64,000 nt of DNA, from the NCBI GenBank assembly GCA_964369525.1, contig CAYJEW010000004.1, forward strand, positions 1 through 64,000, in the 5' to 3' direction. The position numbers and the translations under genes are program-made. The notes under the pieces were generated by a model. That model was not told the origin of the DNA. It was given only the letters and a program-made list of their open reading frames with translations, and did not search any database. Below are positions 9,241 through 17,208 of this stretch, in pieces (position 1 is the stretch's first letter; each line of letters begins with the position of its first letter). Source of the stretch: JAAYCI01 sp964369525. Lineage in GTDB: Bacteria; Bacillota; Clostridia; Oscillospirales; Ruminococcaceae.

Positions 9241-10665
9241 CTAGCCGGCATCTGCCTCGTCGCCTTCTGCCGCATCGCCTTCTGCCGCATCGCCTTCGGT
9301 GGCATCACCTTCAGCGGCGGCGTCTTCGGTTTCCTCGCCGTCTGCGGTGCTACTGTCTGCCGCCTCGTCTGCTGTCTCATCTTCAGCAGCCGATTCATCG
9401 CCATCTTCTTCGGTTTGGTTGTTGGTTGCCACTATAGCCTCGCCCGGGTCTTCGCCGCTGTCTCGCACCATGCTGCGTAGCGCCTCGAATGCGCGCAGGG
9501 CGTGCGGGTCGGTTGTGGGGGTGGGGGTTATAAGCATTTCAGGTGTTACCACACCCTCCGGCAGTTCCACATCGGGGGCTATGCCCACACCATCAAAGCT
9601 TTGGTCCAGCCCTGTAAGTAGCATTGCGGTTGTTATGGTTACTGCCGAGCCGTCCGACATACGCCGCGGTGCAGACTGAATACTTCCCTTGCCACTTGTG
9701 GTAGCGCCCAGCACCTGCCCGTCGCATAAATCTCTTACGCTAACTGCAAACAGCTCTGCTGCGCCTGCGGTATTCTCGTCCACCAACACAACCATCGGTT
9801 GCTCCACAAAGCTTTCGTCGCTGGTTGCAAGCACGCTAACAACGCCGGTGTTGCTCTGGCTTTTTGCCACAGTGCCGCGCGGCGCCAAAAGGTCTATCAG
9901 AGAGTACACATCTCTAAACTGCCCCTCACTTGTATTTCTAACATCAAACAAAAAGCCTTTAACATTCTCATTTTGGGCCTGCCTTACGGCAAAATCAAAA
10001 TCTATAAATGTGTTTGGTGTAAACGAAGATATTCTAATATAAGCATAATCTCCTACAATAATGCTCTCCACTGTAGGCGGTGCATACGGTACCCGCCTTA
10101 CCGTAAATGTCTGCTCTTCGGTAAGGTTATATAGGCACACAAGCTCTACTTCGGTGCCTTCTTCGCCATATAGTGCCGATTGCACAGCCGAGGCGCTTGA
10201 AAAACTACTACGTGCGTCCTGCCCGTTTATGCTCACCAGCGTGCCCATTGCCTCCACCCCTGCACGTGCCGCGGGCGAGTCCTCGTAAACGCGGCTAATG
10301 GTAAATGTGCCGTCGGTGTTGCGCACTACCACAATGCCAATTCCCACCAGCGTGCCATCTTCAATTGCCAACAGCTGGGTGTATTCCTGCTCTGTGTAAT
10401 ATTCACTGTACCTGTCGCCAAGGCCATCAATGTAGCCGGCGGCCACGTTGTCAAACAGGTATGTATCATCTATTGTGCCATAGTAGTTGCCGCGCACATA
10501 GCTATCTATCTCCGCCAGCTTGGCATACTCTGCCTGCAGGCGGGTAACTGCGCTAACGGTGTTGTCAAACGTACTCATAGACAAAAGCCATGTAATCGAA
10601 AACGTAACGGTCATCGCAATAATGGTAATAGCCAGCGCGATACTTACCGAGATTTTTCTGCTCAT
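9241..10665 (-). CDS. S41 PDZ-protease homologue (CtpA/CtpB-like) lacking the catalytic serine
   Basis: Family members are extracytoplasmic carboxyl-terminal processing proteases with a Ser-Lys dyad. This 474-aa protein has an N-terminal membrane helix, a PDZ domain (GIGIVVVRNTDG, SPAARAGVEAMGTLVSING) and an S41 core. Aligned on the E. coli Prc spacing (Ser, Asp at +11, Lys at +25), the Ser position is Gly301 in DENTAGAAELF, while Asp312 (SVRD) and Lys326 (SGKGSIQ) are in place. The codon is GGC at 9763-9765, one base from AGC (Ser). The C-terminus (about 405-474) is acidic low complexity with tandem EGDAA units. It follows ftsE, ftsX and the M23 gene, a neighbourhood where Firmicutes often keep a CtpB-type gene. 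It may act as a binding scaffold (inference). Confidence 0.88.
   Translation of the reverse strand: MSRKISVSIALAITIIAMTVTFSITWLLSMSTFDNTVSAVTRLQAEYAKLAEIDSYVRGNYYGTIDDTYLFDNVAAGYIDGLGDRYSEYYTEQEYTQLLAIEDGTLVGIGIVVVRNTDGTFTISRVYEDSPAARAGVEAMGTLVSINGQDARSSFSSASAVQSALYGEEGTEVELVCLYNLTEEQTFTVRRVPYAPPTVESIIVGDYAYIRISSFTPNTFIDFDFAVRQAQNENVKGFLFDVRNTSEGQFRDVYSLIDLLAPRGTVAKSQSNTGVVSVLATSDESFVEQPMVVLVDENTAGAAELFAVSVRDLCDGQVLGATTSGKGSIQSAPRRMSDGSAVTITTAMLLTGLDQSFDGVGIAPDVELPEGVVTPEMLITPTPTTDPHALRAFEALRSMVRDSGEDPGEAIVATNNQTEEDGDESAAEDETADEAADSSTADGEETEDAAAEGDATEGDAAEGDAAEGDEADAG
9261..9305 (-). repeat. 15-bp tandem repeat encoding EGDAA/EGDAT
   Basis: Three copies of a 15-base unit (CGCCTTCTGCCGCAT on the + strand, the third with two changes) encode the acidic tail of the S41 protein. 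They explain the spurious basic extension seen in another frame before the glycosyltransferase. Confidence 0.85.
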
Positions 10666-10741
10666 AAAAATGTTGTCCTTTCAGTCTATCTGCCTAGGGT
10701 GTCTCCACACCGCATGTTATTATCACTTTTCGGCGCTTTAT

Positions 10742-11905
10742 CTAGCCTTGCAGCCAGTTTGCCGGATTTTGCAGGCCACCTGCGGCGTGCACCTCCAAAT
10801 GCAGGTGCGGCCCTGTGGAAAATCCGGTAGAGCCAACCGTAGCAATTGTTTGCCCTTGCGAAACATACGAGCCCACCTGCGCCAACAGGCTGGTGCAGTG
10901 CGCATACAGCGTTTTCACGCCGTCGCCATGGTCCACAATCATATAGTTGCCGTAGCTACCATGTGCATAGCTTGCCACAATCACAGTGCCGCTTCCGCAG
11001 GCAACAATGTCGGCCCCAAGCACACTGCCGCCGGTAATGTCCATACCTCTGTGTGGGCTACCGTTAGGGTCTGGCGAGCCGTAATGGCACGATATCGTAT
11101 AATACCCCGGCACAGGCCACACAAAAACGCCGCCCACATATGTACTGCCGTCGCCTTGGCTACTTCCGCCAATGCTACCGCCAATTGCCTGCATCTCTCG
11201 CTGTGCCTGCAAAAGCGCCGCATACTGCTCGCCCTCAATCTCTTCCTGCGCTTGCAGCTGAGCCTGCGTATACGATATATGGTTGTCGGTGTCCACAATA
11301 TTTTGTGCCAGCGCCTCTTGGTTTTCCAGCAGCTGCTGATGGTAGGTCGTAAGCTCTGCCAGCAGTGCGTCTATCTCGGCCTGCTCCTGCTCCAGCTCTA
11401 TGCGCTGGGCGTTCAGCATGTCCAGTAGCTCCACATCATGCTGCGATATCCTCTGCAGTGCATCCATCATTACAAAAAAGTCCGAATAATCTTCCACATT
11501 AAGCAGCTGCGAGAGCATGTTGCTTGTGTTCATCTCATGAATTGCAAGCAATCTTTGGCGCAACAGCTGGTCGTTTTCATAAATCACCGCCCGCTTTTCA
11601 GCCAGCTGCTCTTCTTTTGCAGTAAGCTCTGTTTGGGTTCTGGTAATCTCTGCGCGGTTTATATCCACCATCTCGTCAATAAGCGCCTTTTCTTCCTCCA
11701 GCGCAATCCGCAACTGCTCTGCGGCGCTTAAATCGTTTTGATAGCTGTCTATCTGCGCACGGGTAGCCTCCAGCTCGGCTCTCAGCCGCTGATACCTTTC
11801 GGCCTGCGTCTCGGCAAAAGCCTGCAACGGCACAGCAAAGCAAAGCATTATCAGCACACAAAACATAGCGCCAAACCGCCGCACCCCTGTTACAAAACGG
11901 TCCAT
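10742..11905 (-). CDS. Murein hydrolase (activator) with coiled coil and M23 peptidase domain, PcsB/EnvC-like
   Basis: A secreted 387-aa protein: signal peptide (MFCVLIMLCFAVPLQAFAE), a long Gln/Glu/Leu-rich coiled coil (about residues 35-240), and an M23 (LytM) domain at the C-terminus. The zinc motifs are kept: SPHRGMDIT (His and Asp) and GPHLHLEVH (HxH), so it may be an active endopeptidase rather than a degenerate activator. The start is ATG at 11905 with AGGGGG upstream; longer readings run back into ftsX. FtsEX complexes control such coiled-coil hydrolases (PcsB, CwlO, EnvC/RipC systems), and here it lies directly after ftsX, so FtsEX-gated wall cutting at division is the natural reading. 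Confidence 0.9.
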   Translation of the reverse strand: MDRFVTGVRRFGAMFCVLIMLCFAVPLQAFAETQAERYQRLRAELEATRAQIDSYQNDLSAAEQLRIALEEEKALIDEMVDINRAEITRTQTELTAKEEQLAEKRAVIYENDQLLRQRLLAIHEMNTSNMLSQLLNVEDYSDFFVMMDALQRISQHDVELLDMLNAQRIELEQEQAEIDALLAELTTYHQQLLENQEALAQNIVDTDNHISYTQAQLQAQEEIEGEQYAALLQAQREMQAIGGSIGGSSQGDGSTYVGGVFVWPVPGYYTISCHYGSPDPNGSPHRGMDITGGSVLGADIVACGSGTVIVASYAHGSYGNYMIVDHGDGVKTLYAHCTSLLAQVGSYVSQGQTIATVGSTGFSTGPHLHLEVHAAGGLQNPANWLQG

Positions 11906-11946
11906 ACTTAAAACCGCCCCCTGCATTTTTTTGCCGTGTGTTTCAG

Positions 11947-12846
11947 CTATACCTCCAGATGCTTGCGCACGCTGGCCGATGTGCCTATTCCACCAATCAA
12001 AACACCCATCACAACAAACGCAATAAGCACATAATACCAAATTGCGCTAAGCGGTAACAGACTGCTTAGCAGGCTTAGCACCCACACATTATACATGCCA
12101 TATAAAAAGTCTATCGCCAAAAAATACGCCCCGCACACAATGCCGCTTGCCACAAGCCCTGCAATAATGCCCACCGTCATCCCCTCCACAAAAAACGGGA
12201 AACGAATAAACACGTTTGTAGCGCCCACATATTTCATAATATTCAGCTCACGCCGGCGCGCAAAAACCGTAAGGCGAATTGTGTTGGATATAATTATAAC
12301 CGACACAATTACAAGAATTGCCACAAGCCCCCAGCCGCCGTATGTAACGGCGTTTTTGATGGTTATCATAACCCCCGCAAGGTCTATCGGCACATGGGTG
12401 CGCTCCACCCCGGCAATAGCCGAAAGCTCGGCATTTGTCTGCTCTATAAGCGAAAGGTCTTCCACCGTCACATGATACTGTGCGGGAAATATAAGCTCAA
12501 AACCCTCCAGCAGGTTGCCGTAGCTTTGCAACATACGCTCCACCTCGGCAAAAGCCTCTTGCTTAGACACATACACAACGCCGCTTACATTTGACACATC
12601 CCAAATAGCATCGCCTATCATATGCGCCTGCTCATCGCTAAGCTCCGGTAGCACGTTTACCACAATCTCGTTTTGCCCCGCCAGATAGTCCACCACATTG
12701 TTTACATTAACTGTAAGCAGTGCCGCAACACCTGTAATAATAAAACACGCTGTTAAAACGCCAATGCTCGCAAAGGTCATCATGCGGTTAGCGCCCATGT
12801 TTTTCCAGCCCTGCTTTAGCAGGTAGCGAAAACTATCAAACTTCAA
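11947..12846 (-). CDS. ftsX: Cell division ABC transporter permease FtsX
   Basis: The 299-aa protein has the FtsX layout: cytoplasmic start with LKQGWKNMGANRMMTFASIG, a first membrane helix, an extracellular domain (about residues 45-165), then three membrane helices in the C-terminal half (about 170-290) with NIMKYVGATNVFIRFPF between them. FtsX does not move a solute; with FtsE it passes ATP-driven motion to a periplasmic or wall hydrolase, here presumably the M23 protein encoded next. The start overlaps ftsE by 11 bases, indicating coupled translation. Confidence 0.96.
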   Translation of the reverse strand: MKFDSFRYLLKQGWKNMGANRMMTFASIGVLTACFIITGVAALLTVNVNNVVDYLAGQNEIVVNVLPELSDEQAHMIGDAIWDVSNVSGVVYVSKQEAFAEVERMLQSYGNLLEGFELIFPAQYHVTVEDLSLIEQTNAELSAIAGVERTHVPIDLAGVMITIKNAVTYGGWGLVAILVIVSVIIISNTIRLTVFARRRELNIMKYVGATNVFIRFPFFVEGMTVGIIAGLVASGIVCGAYFLAIDFLYGMYNVWVLSLLSSLLPLSAIWYYVLIAFVVMGVLIGGIGTSASVRKHLEV

Positions 12847-13564
12847 AGCGCTCGCCCCCTTTCACCTGCAGAGCGTCGTCTATAACCTCGCCATGATCTA
12901 TTGTAATAATGCGCTCCGAAAACCTCTGCGCCAACTCGTGCTCATGCGTTACCACTACAACAGTGGTACCCACCATATTTATAGCCTTAAGCAGCTCCAT
13001 AATCTCCACTGAAAGCTCGGGGTCTATGTTGCCGGTGGGCTCGTCTGCAATAATAATAGGTGGCGAGTGCACCAGCGCGCGCGCCAGCGCAAGGCGCTGT
13101 TGCTCGCCGCCCGAAAGCTGCTCTGGCAGGTTGCGTGCCTTGCCTGCAAGTCCCACAAGGTTCAGCACATACGGCACCCTTTTTTTAATCTCACGCTCTG
13201 CAATGTTTGTTACACGCATTGCAAACGCCACATTGTCAAACGCCGTCATGCTGGGTATAAGCCTAAAGTCCTGAAACACAACCCCCAGCCCACGCCGCAA
13301 ATACGGCACATCTCGCTTGCGCATCTTCGAAAGATCGCGCCCGCCCACAATCACCTTGCCGCTGCTGGCAACCTCTTCTCTTAAAATAAGCTTCAAAAAT
13401 GTGCTCTTGCCCGCACCTGAATGCCCCAGCACAAACACAAACTCGCCACGCTTAATCTCAAGGTCCACCCCCTGTAGCGCCACATTGCCGCCGGGATACA
13501 CCTTTTTCACGTTGGAAAACTTAATCATAACCGAACTATCAGGTATAATTGTTTTTTTAGCCAT
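12836..13564 (-). CDS. ftsE: Cell division ATP-binding protein FtsE
   Basis: A 242-aa ABC ATPase with Walker A GHSGAGKST, Q-loop in VFQDFRLI, signature LSGGEQQR, Walker B IIIADEPTGNID and the H-loop VVVTHEHE. The FtsE-typical start IKFSNVKKVYPGG sits 12 residues in, so a short N-terminal extension is present; GGAGATA precedes the ATG at 13564. It is the first gene of the ftsE-ftsX-M23-S41 module, and a hairpin at 13612-13644 separates it from the upstream regulator gene. Confidence 0.96.
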   Translation of the reverse strand: MAKKTIIPDSSVMIKFSNVKKVYPGGNVALQGVDLEIKRGEFVFVLGHSGAGKSTFLKLILREEVASSGKVIVGGRDLSKMRKRDVPYLRRGLGVVFQDFRLIPSMTAFDNVAFAMRVTNIAEREIKKRVPYVLNLVGLAGKARNLPEQLSGGEQQRLALARALVHSPPIIIADEPTGNIDPELSVEIMELLKAINMVGTTVVVVTHEHELAQRFSERIITIDHGEVIDDALQVKGGERFEV

Positions 13565-13611
13565 GCTGCCTATCTCCTTCCCATTACGGTGAGAATAGCT
13601 TTAATATAGCA

Positions 13612-13644
13612 ATAGGACTGTTGTGTGTTCCACAACAGTCCTAT
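13612..13644 (-). terminator. Hairpin after the CdaR-like gene, probable terminator
   Basis: A perfect 14-bp stem (ATAGGACTGTTGTG and its complement) with a five-base loop lies 24 bases past the CdaR-like stop and before ftsE. The following T-tract is weak, so partial read-through into ftsE is possible. Confidence 0.6.
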
Positions 13645-13667
13645 GTTATCATATTTAGGCCATTTTA

Positions 13668-14747
13668 TCAATATTTTGAAGAGCTGGAGTTTAGGTACTT
13701 CTTAACCATCAGCGCCACTTTAAATATTATTGCGTCATCAAACTCACGCAGGTCAAGCCCTGTTAATTTTTTAATCTTTTCAAGCCTATACACCAGCGTG
13801 TTACGGTGTACAAATAGCCCCCTAGACGTCTCGCTCACGTTAAGATTGTTCTCAAAAAATCGCCTTATTGTAAACAGTGTTTCATCATCAAGGCTGTCTA
13901 TGCTGCCTTGGTTCGACACCTCTTTTAAAAACATCTCGCACAGCGTTGTGGGTAGCTGATAAATAAGCCTTGCAATACCCAAATGATTGTAGCTTACCAC
14001 CGCCTGCTCTGTGTCAAACACTCGGCTGCCCTCCAGCGCAATCTGCGCTTCTTTAAAGCTGGTAGAAAGCTCTTTCACGCTGCCAATTGGTGTGCCAATG
14101 CCTATCGTCACCTTCACATAATGCTCGCCGCTAAGTGTGTCTGCAATAGAGGTTGCCAGCTTCTCCACATCTTTTTCGTCAATCCCGCGCTGAATCTCTT
14201 TTACCAGCACAGTGTCGCTCTCGTTCATGTTAAACACAAAGTCTTTTTGCTTGTCGGGGAAAAGCCCCGAAACAACATCAAACACCGAAACGTCTGCTGT
14301 GCCATTTGTTCTTATAAGCAGAACTACCCGCATAGCATCTGTAGCAAAATGCAGCTCGCGCGCCTTTGTATAAATGTCGCCCGGCAGTATATTCTCCAGC
14401 ACAACATTTTTAATAAAGTTCGACTTATCAAATTTCTCGTCGTGATACTGCAAAATGTTCTGCAGCGACACTGCCAAAATAGCCGCATAGTTGCCCGCGG
14501 CCTCTCCCTCGCTCTCCACAAACGCAGCATATCCCACGCGTGTTCCGGAAGAAAACCAGCAGAATGTATTGCCTGCCTTGGTTTGGGCTTCGCCGCCGGC
14601 ACCCACCTCAGGTATATCCATAGCCTCGCCTATACGGCTCTGCTCTGTACACGCAACTACCACACCGCTCTCGTCTACCACCCCGGCAGTGCTACCTATA
14701 GCCCCCCGCATTTGGTATACTACGCTTTGGAAAATCTTATTAGACAT
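13668..14747 (-). CDS. CdaR/PucR-type transcriptional regulator
   Basis: A 359-aa cytoplasmic regulator. The N-terminal third looks like a small ligand-sensing domain (about residues 1-110). The middle (about 115-270) resembles the GGDEF-like spacer of CdaR proteins, without catalytic motifs. The C-terminus holds the PucR-type helix-turn-helix: LNVSETSRGLFVHRNTLVYR, then LEKIKKLTGLDLREFDDA. Known relatives respond to sugar diacids, purines or other small metabolites; the ligand here cannot be told. It has no adjacent catabolic operon. Two palindromes lie 47-102 bases upstream and could be its own operators. Confidence 0.85.
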   Translation of the reverse strand: MSNKIFQSVVYQMRGAIGSTAGVVDESGVVVACTEQSRIGEAMDIPEVGAGGEAQTKAGNTFCWFSSGTRVGYAAFVESEGEAAGNYAAILAVSLQNILQYHDEKFDKSNFIKNVVLENILPGDIYTKARELHFATDAMRVVLLIRTNGTADVSVFDVVSGLFPDKQKDFVFNMNESDTVLVKEIQRGIDEKDVEKLATSIADTLSGEHYVKVTIGIGTPIGSVKELSTSFKEAQIALEGSRVFDTEQAVVSYNHLGIARLIYQLPTTLCEMFLKEVSNQGSIDSLDDETLFTIRRFFENNLNVSETSRGLFVHRNTLVYRLEKIKKLTGLDLREFDDAIIFKVALMVKKYLNSSSSKY

Positions 14748-15208
14748 CTACCCGTTCCCCTTCCGCATAAGCCATCATCATCTCGTTTTACCACATTCTT
14801 TGTAAAGAATGACGAATATATCTATTGTGTAGTATCTATTTTACACAATTGCATTGACCTTTGCAACAATTTTATTTCATTTATTTGTGCATTCTTTGTA
14901 TAACATTGTGCCAATGAAAATATCCCACACATCTGCGCTTATTTTTATGGGTTTCTATGCTAAGCCCTGCCTTTGTCTTCAGCTTTGCGGTTAGCTTATT
15001 TTTAAAAATTGTGCATGAAATCGTTTAAAAATTGCCATGTGTAACTCTTTTGCAAACATTTGTAATAGAATCGTAGCTTAAAAACCCCTTGTTTTTCATA
15101 CTTCTCGTGCTATACTATGTCATGTTCCACAAACGAGATGGAACCTCAAAATGCCCATGGGCGCACCGCCCGGGCAAATATTTTCTGTATATAAAAGGAG
15201 ATTTAATC
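14748..15208. promoter_or_regulatory. AT-rich divergent intergenic region with palindromes upstream of the CdaR-like gene
   Basis: No gene is seen in these 461 bases. Toward the regulator gene there is a perfect palindrome CATTCTTTGTAAAGAATG at 14794-14811 and an inverted repeat ATTGTGTA-N10-TACACAAT at 14824-14849; a partial copy of the first (CATTCTTTGTAT) recurs near 14890. These are candidate operators. A promoter for the repeat lipoprotein lies at 15089-15116, followed by a GC-rich palindromic stretch near 15150-15176 that would form a hairpin in its leader. Confidence 0.5.
15089..15116 (+). promoter_or_regulatory. Promoter of the repeat lipoprotein gene
   Basis: TTGTTT at 15089-15094, 16 bases, then TATACT at 15111-15116 preceded by TGC (extended -10). 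The leader to the ATG at 15209 is about 85 bases. Confidence 0.6.
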
Positions 15209-15529
15209 ATGAAAAAAATCGCAATTATCGCTCTGGCAGCATTTATGGCTCTTGCACTTGCAGCATGCACAAGCGAGCCCGCAAGCAGCGCAGCAGCTAG
15301 CAGCATGGCAGCTAGCAGCATGATGGAAGAGAGCAGCATGGCTGCAAGCAGCATGATGGANNNNNNNNNNNNNNNNNNNNNNNNNNNNNNNNNNNNNNNN
15401 NNNNNNNNNNNNNNNNNNNNNNNNNNNNNNNNNNNNNNNNNNNNNNNNNNNNNNNNNNNNGACGAGAGCATGATGGAAGACAGCAGCATGATGGACGAGA
15501 GCATGATGGAAGACAGCAGCGCTGCTTAA
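15209..15529 (+). CDS. Small lipoprotein made of Met/Ser/acid-rich repeats, interrupted by an assembly gap
   Basis: The start ATG at 15209 has AAAAGGAG eight bases upstream. The protein has a clean lipoprotein signal (MKKIAIIALAAF, lipobox LALAAC), then only Ala, Ser, Met, Glu and Asp: ASSMAASSMMEESSMAASS before the gap and DESMMEDSSMM-type 11-residue units after it. The last units are in frame with the start if the gap length is taken as exactly 100, but the real number of repeats is unknown. A strong terminator follows 26 bases after the stop. I know of no named family. Methionine clusters can bind Cu(I)/Ag(I) or absorb oxidants, and acidic ones bind cations; which of these applies is not shown. 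Confidence 0.75.
   Translation: MKKIAIIALAAFMALALAACTSEPASSAAASSMAASSMMEESSMAASSMMXXXXXXXXXXXXXXXXXXXXXXXXXXXXXXXXXXDESMMEDSSMMDESMMEDSSAA
15361..15460. other. Assembly gap (100 N) inside a tandem repeat
   Basis: Exactly 100 unknown bases flanked on both sides by the same ATGATGGA/GAAGACAGC repeat, so the gap almost surely reflects a collapsed tandem array. Confidence 0.95.
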
Positions 15530-15554
15530 TTAGCTCTTTATGTTTCAACCTTTG

Positions 15555-15584
15555 CTCCCCGCCTTCGGGTGGGGAGTTTTTTTT
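15555..15584 (+). terminator. Rho-independent terminator of the repeat lipoprotein gene
   Basis: CTCCCCGCC-TTCG-GGTGGGGAG: a nine-pair stem with one G-U pair and a stable cUUCGg loop, followed by eight T. Confidence 0.93.
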
Positions 15585-15671
15585 GCGTGCTTTTTCACTT
15601 TGCCACTCTCCCTCGTAGCATTTTTCGCCTTAAAGCCTTTCTTTATATAAGGTTCGCCCGCATTTTTCATG

Positions 15672-15700
15672 TTGCAATTATGTTTTTTTTTGAGTATAAT
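15672..15700 (+). promoter_or_regulatory. Promoter of the pdxY-trmL-degV run
   Basis: TTGCAA at 15672-15677, a 17-base spacer, then a perfect TATAAT at 15695-15700. It gives a leader of about 110 bases before the TTG start. Confidence 0.7.
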
Positions 15701-15819
15701 AAATTTTGCTTTTGCGCCGGCAATGCCACATTCGGCCTTTATCTGCCCAGCGCAACCGATTTTTCCCAATTTTTCTCCACTTGGTTATTTTGCATTTCAC
15801 TTAACATGGAGGTGGCCTC

Positions 15820-16701
15820 TTGTCAATCAATCAGCCTGTTGGCCGCCCTAAGCGCCAGCGGCGCCCCGCACGCGTTTTGTGCGTAATGGATCTATCGGTG
15901 GTTGGCCGTGCCAGCCTTTCGGTGGTATCTCCGGTGCTGGCGGCCTGCGGTGTGCAGGCCTGCATTCTTCCTGCAGCGCTTTTCTCCTCCCACACAGGCG
16001 GCTTTGGCAGCGTGCATAAACAAGACGAATCCGCATTTGGCTTTGCCGCGCTAGAGCAATACAGGCGCGAAGAGGTACTTTTTGATGCGGTATATATAGG
16101 CTACTTATATGGCGAGGCGCAGTTCCGCCTGGCGCAAGCGGCTATAGAACAATACCCCACCGCCATGCATATTGTAGACCCCGCCCTAGGCGACGGCGGC
16201 GCACCCTACAGCGGCATCACCCCTGCCACCATAAACCTTATGCGCGGTCTGTGCCAAAGCGCTCGCCTTATCACCCCAAACTTCACCGAAAGCGCACTGC
16301 TGTGCAACCAACCGCCCGAAAACACCCCCCTGCCCGCAAACGAGCTTCGCCAAAGGCTGGCTCAGCTGTCTGATAGCCGCTGTTCTGTTTTGGTTACCAG
16401 CGTGCCCACCGCCGAGGGCGGATACAGCATATCTGGATGTGGCCCGGGTGTTGTGCAACCCTTCAGCATACCTACGCAACATTTCCCACAGCACTACCCC
16501 GGCACGGGCGATCTATTCTGCGCCGCAGTTGTTGGCCTAATGCTGGGGCAGCACTGTAGCCTACAGCAAGCCGCACGCAGAGCCGCAGCCTTTGTAGAAG
16601 AGTCGGTGCGCGCCACATATGAAAACGGCGGCACCCCTCGCAGTGGGCTGTGGTTTGAGCCACAGCTGCCCATGCTTCACCACATCGAGGCCGCCACATG
16701 A
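15820..16701 (+). CDS. pdxY: Pyridoxal/pyridoxamine kinase-like protein (PfkB superfamily)
   Basis: A 293-aa ribokinase-superfamily kinase of the PdxK/PdxY type, which phosphorylates pyridoxal, pyridoxine or pyridoxamine in the vitamin B6 salvage route. The start is TTG at 15820, supported by GGAGGT seven bases upstream. Visible motifs: VMDLSVVGRASLSV near the N-terminus, the YIGYLYGEAQ segment, VDPALGDGG, LITPNFTESALL, and the ATP/anion-hole motif YPGTGDLFCAAVVG with the catalytic Asp. The stop overlaps the trmL start by four bases. Exact substrate preference is not readable. Confidence 0.82.
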   Translation: MSINQPVGRPKRQRRPARVLCVMDLSVVGRASLSVVSPVLAACGVQACILPAALFSSHTGGFGSVHKQDESAFGFAALEQYRREEVLFDAVYIGYLYGEAQFRLAQAAIEQYPTAMHIVDPALGDGGAPYSGITPATINLMRGLCQSARLITPNFTESALLCNQPPENTPLPANELRQRLAQLSDSRCSVLVTSVPTAEGGYSISGCGPGVVQPFSIPTQHFPQHYPGTGDLFCAAVVGLMLGQHCSLQQAARRAAAFVEESVRATYENGGTPRSGLWFEPQLPMLHHIEAAT

Positions 16702-17186
16702 ACAACACCCAAAACCCCGAAACCCCCACCCTCAACATTGTGCTGGTAGAGCCACAAATTCCGCAAAACACCGGCAATATTGCACGCACCTGCGCTGTTA
16801 CCGGCGCTGCGCTTCATCTTGTACAGCCCATGGGCTTTACCATAACCAGCGCAAAGTTAAAGCGTGCAGGGCTTGACTACTGGGATAAGCTCAACATCAC
16901 CTACCACCAAAGCCTTGATGCCTTTATACAGCAGGCCGCCGCCCCAATTTTCCTGTTTACCACCAAGGGCGCAAAAAGCTATGCACAAGTAGCGTATCCC
17001 AAAGGTTGTTATCTGGTGTTTGGCCGCGAAGACGCAGGCCTGCCCGATACCTTTTTGCAACAACATAAAGAACACTGTGTACGCCTACCCATGCGCGGCA
17101 GTGTTCGTAGCCTTAACCTATCAAACACTGTAGCCATAGCCGCCTACGAGGCGCTTCGCCAGTGGGATTTTCCACAACTTGATTAA
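16698..17186 (+). CDS. trmL: tRNA (cytidine(34)/uridine(34)-2'-O)-methyltransferase
   Basis: A 162-aa SPOUT-fold methyltransferase that 2'-O-methylates the wobble base of tRNA-Leu isoacceptors. It shows NIVLVEPQIPQNTGNIARTC, the LVQPMGF segment, KRAGLDYW, the LVFGREDAGLP motif 2 and the knot segment MRGSVRSLNLSNTVAIAAYE. About 14 Thr/Pro-rich residues precede the usual start. The ATG overlaps the pdxY stop by four bases, so the two are coupled. Confidence 0.95.
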   Translation: MNNTQNPETPTLNIVLVEPQIPQNTGNIARTCAVTGAALHLVQPMGFTITSAKLKRAGLDYWDKLNITYHQSLDAFIQQAAAPIFLFTTKGAKSYAQVAYPKGCYLVFGREDAGLPDTFLQQHKEHCVRLPMRGSVRSLNLSNTVAIAAYEALRQWDFPQLD

Positions 17187-17208
17187 AAAAGGAGCGTAAG
17201 CAAACATC

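Noticed and set aside
9180..9404. N-terminal extension of the GT2 glycosyltransferase with MRQKA/TRQ repeats
   Set aside because: It is an out-of-frame reading of the repeat-coding tail of the S41 gene; GGAGGT places the true start at 9179.
11906..12040. Longer start for the M23 protein inside ftsX
   Set aside because: It has no ribosome site and would place residues before the signal peptide; AGGGGG supports 11905.
15361..15460. Fixed repeat number for the Met-rich lipoprotein
   Set aside because: The 100 N are a placeholder; length and frame across the gap are unknown.
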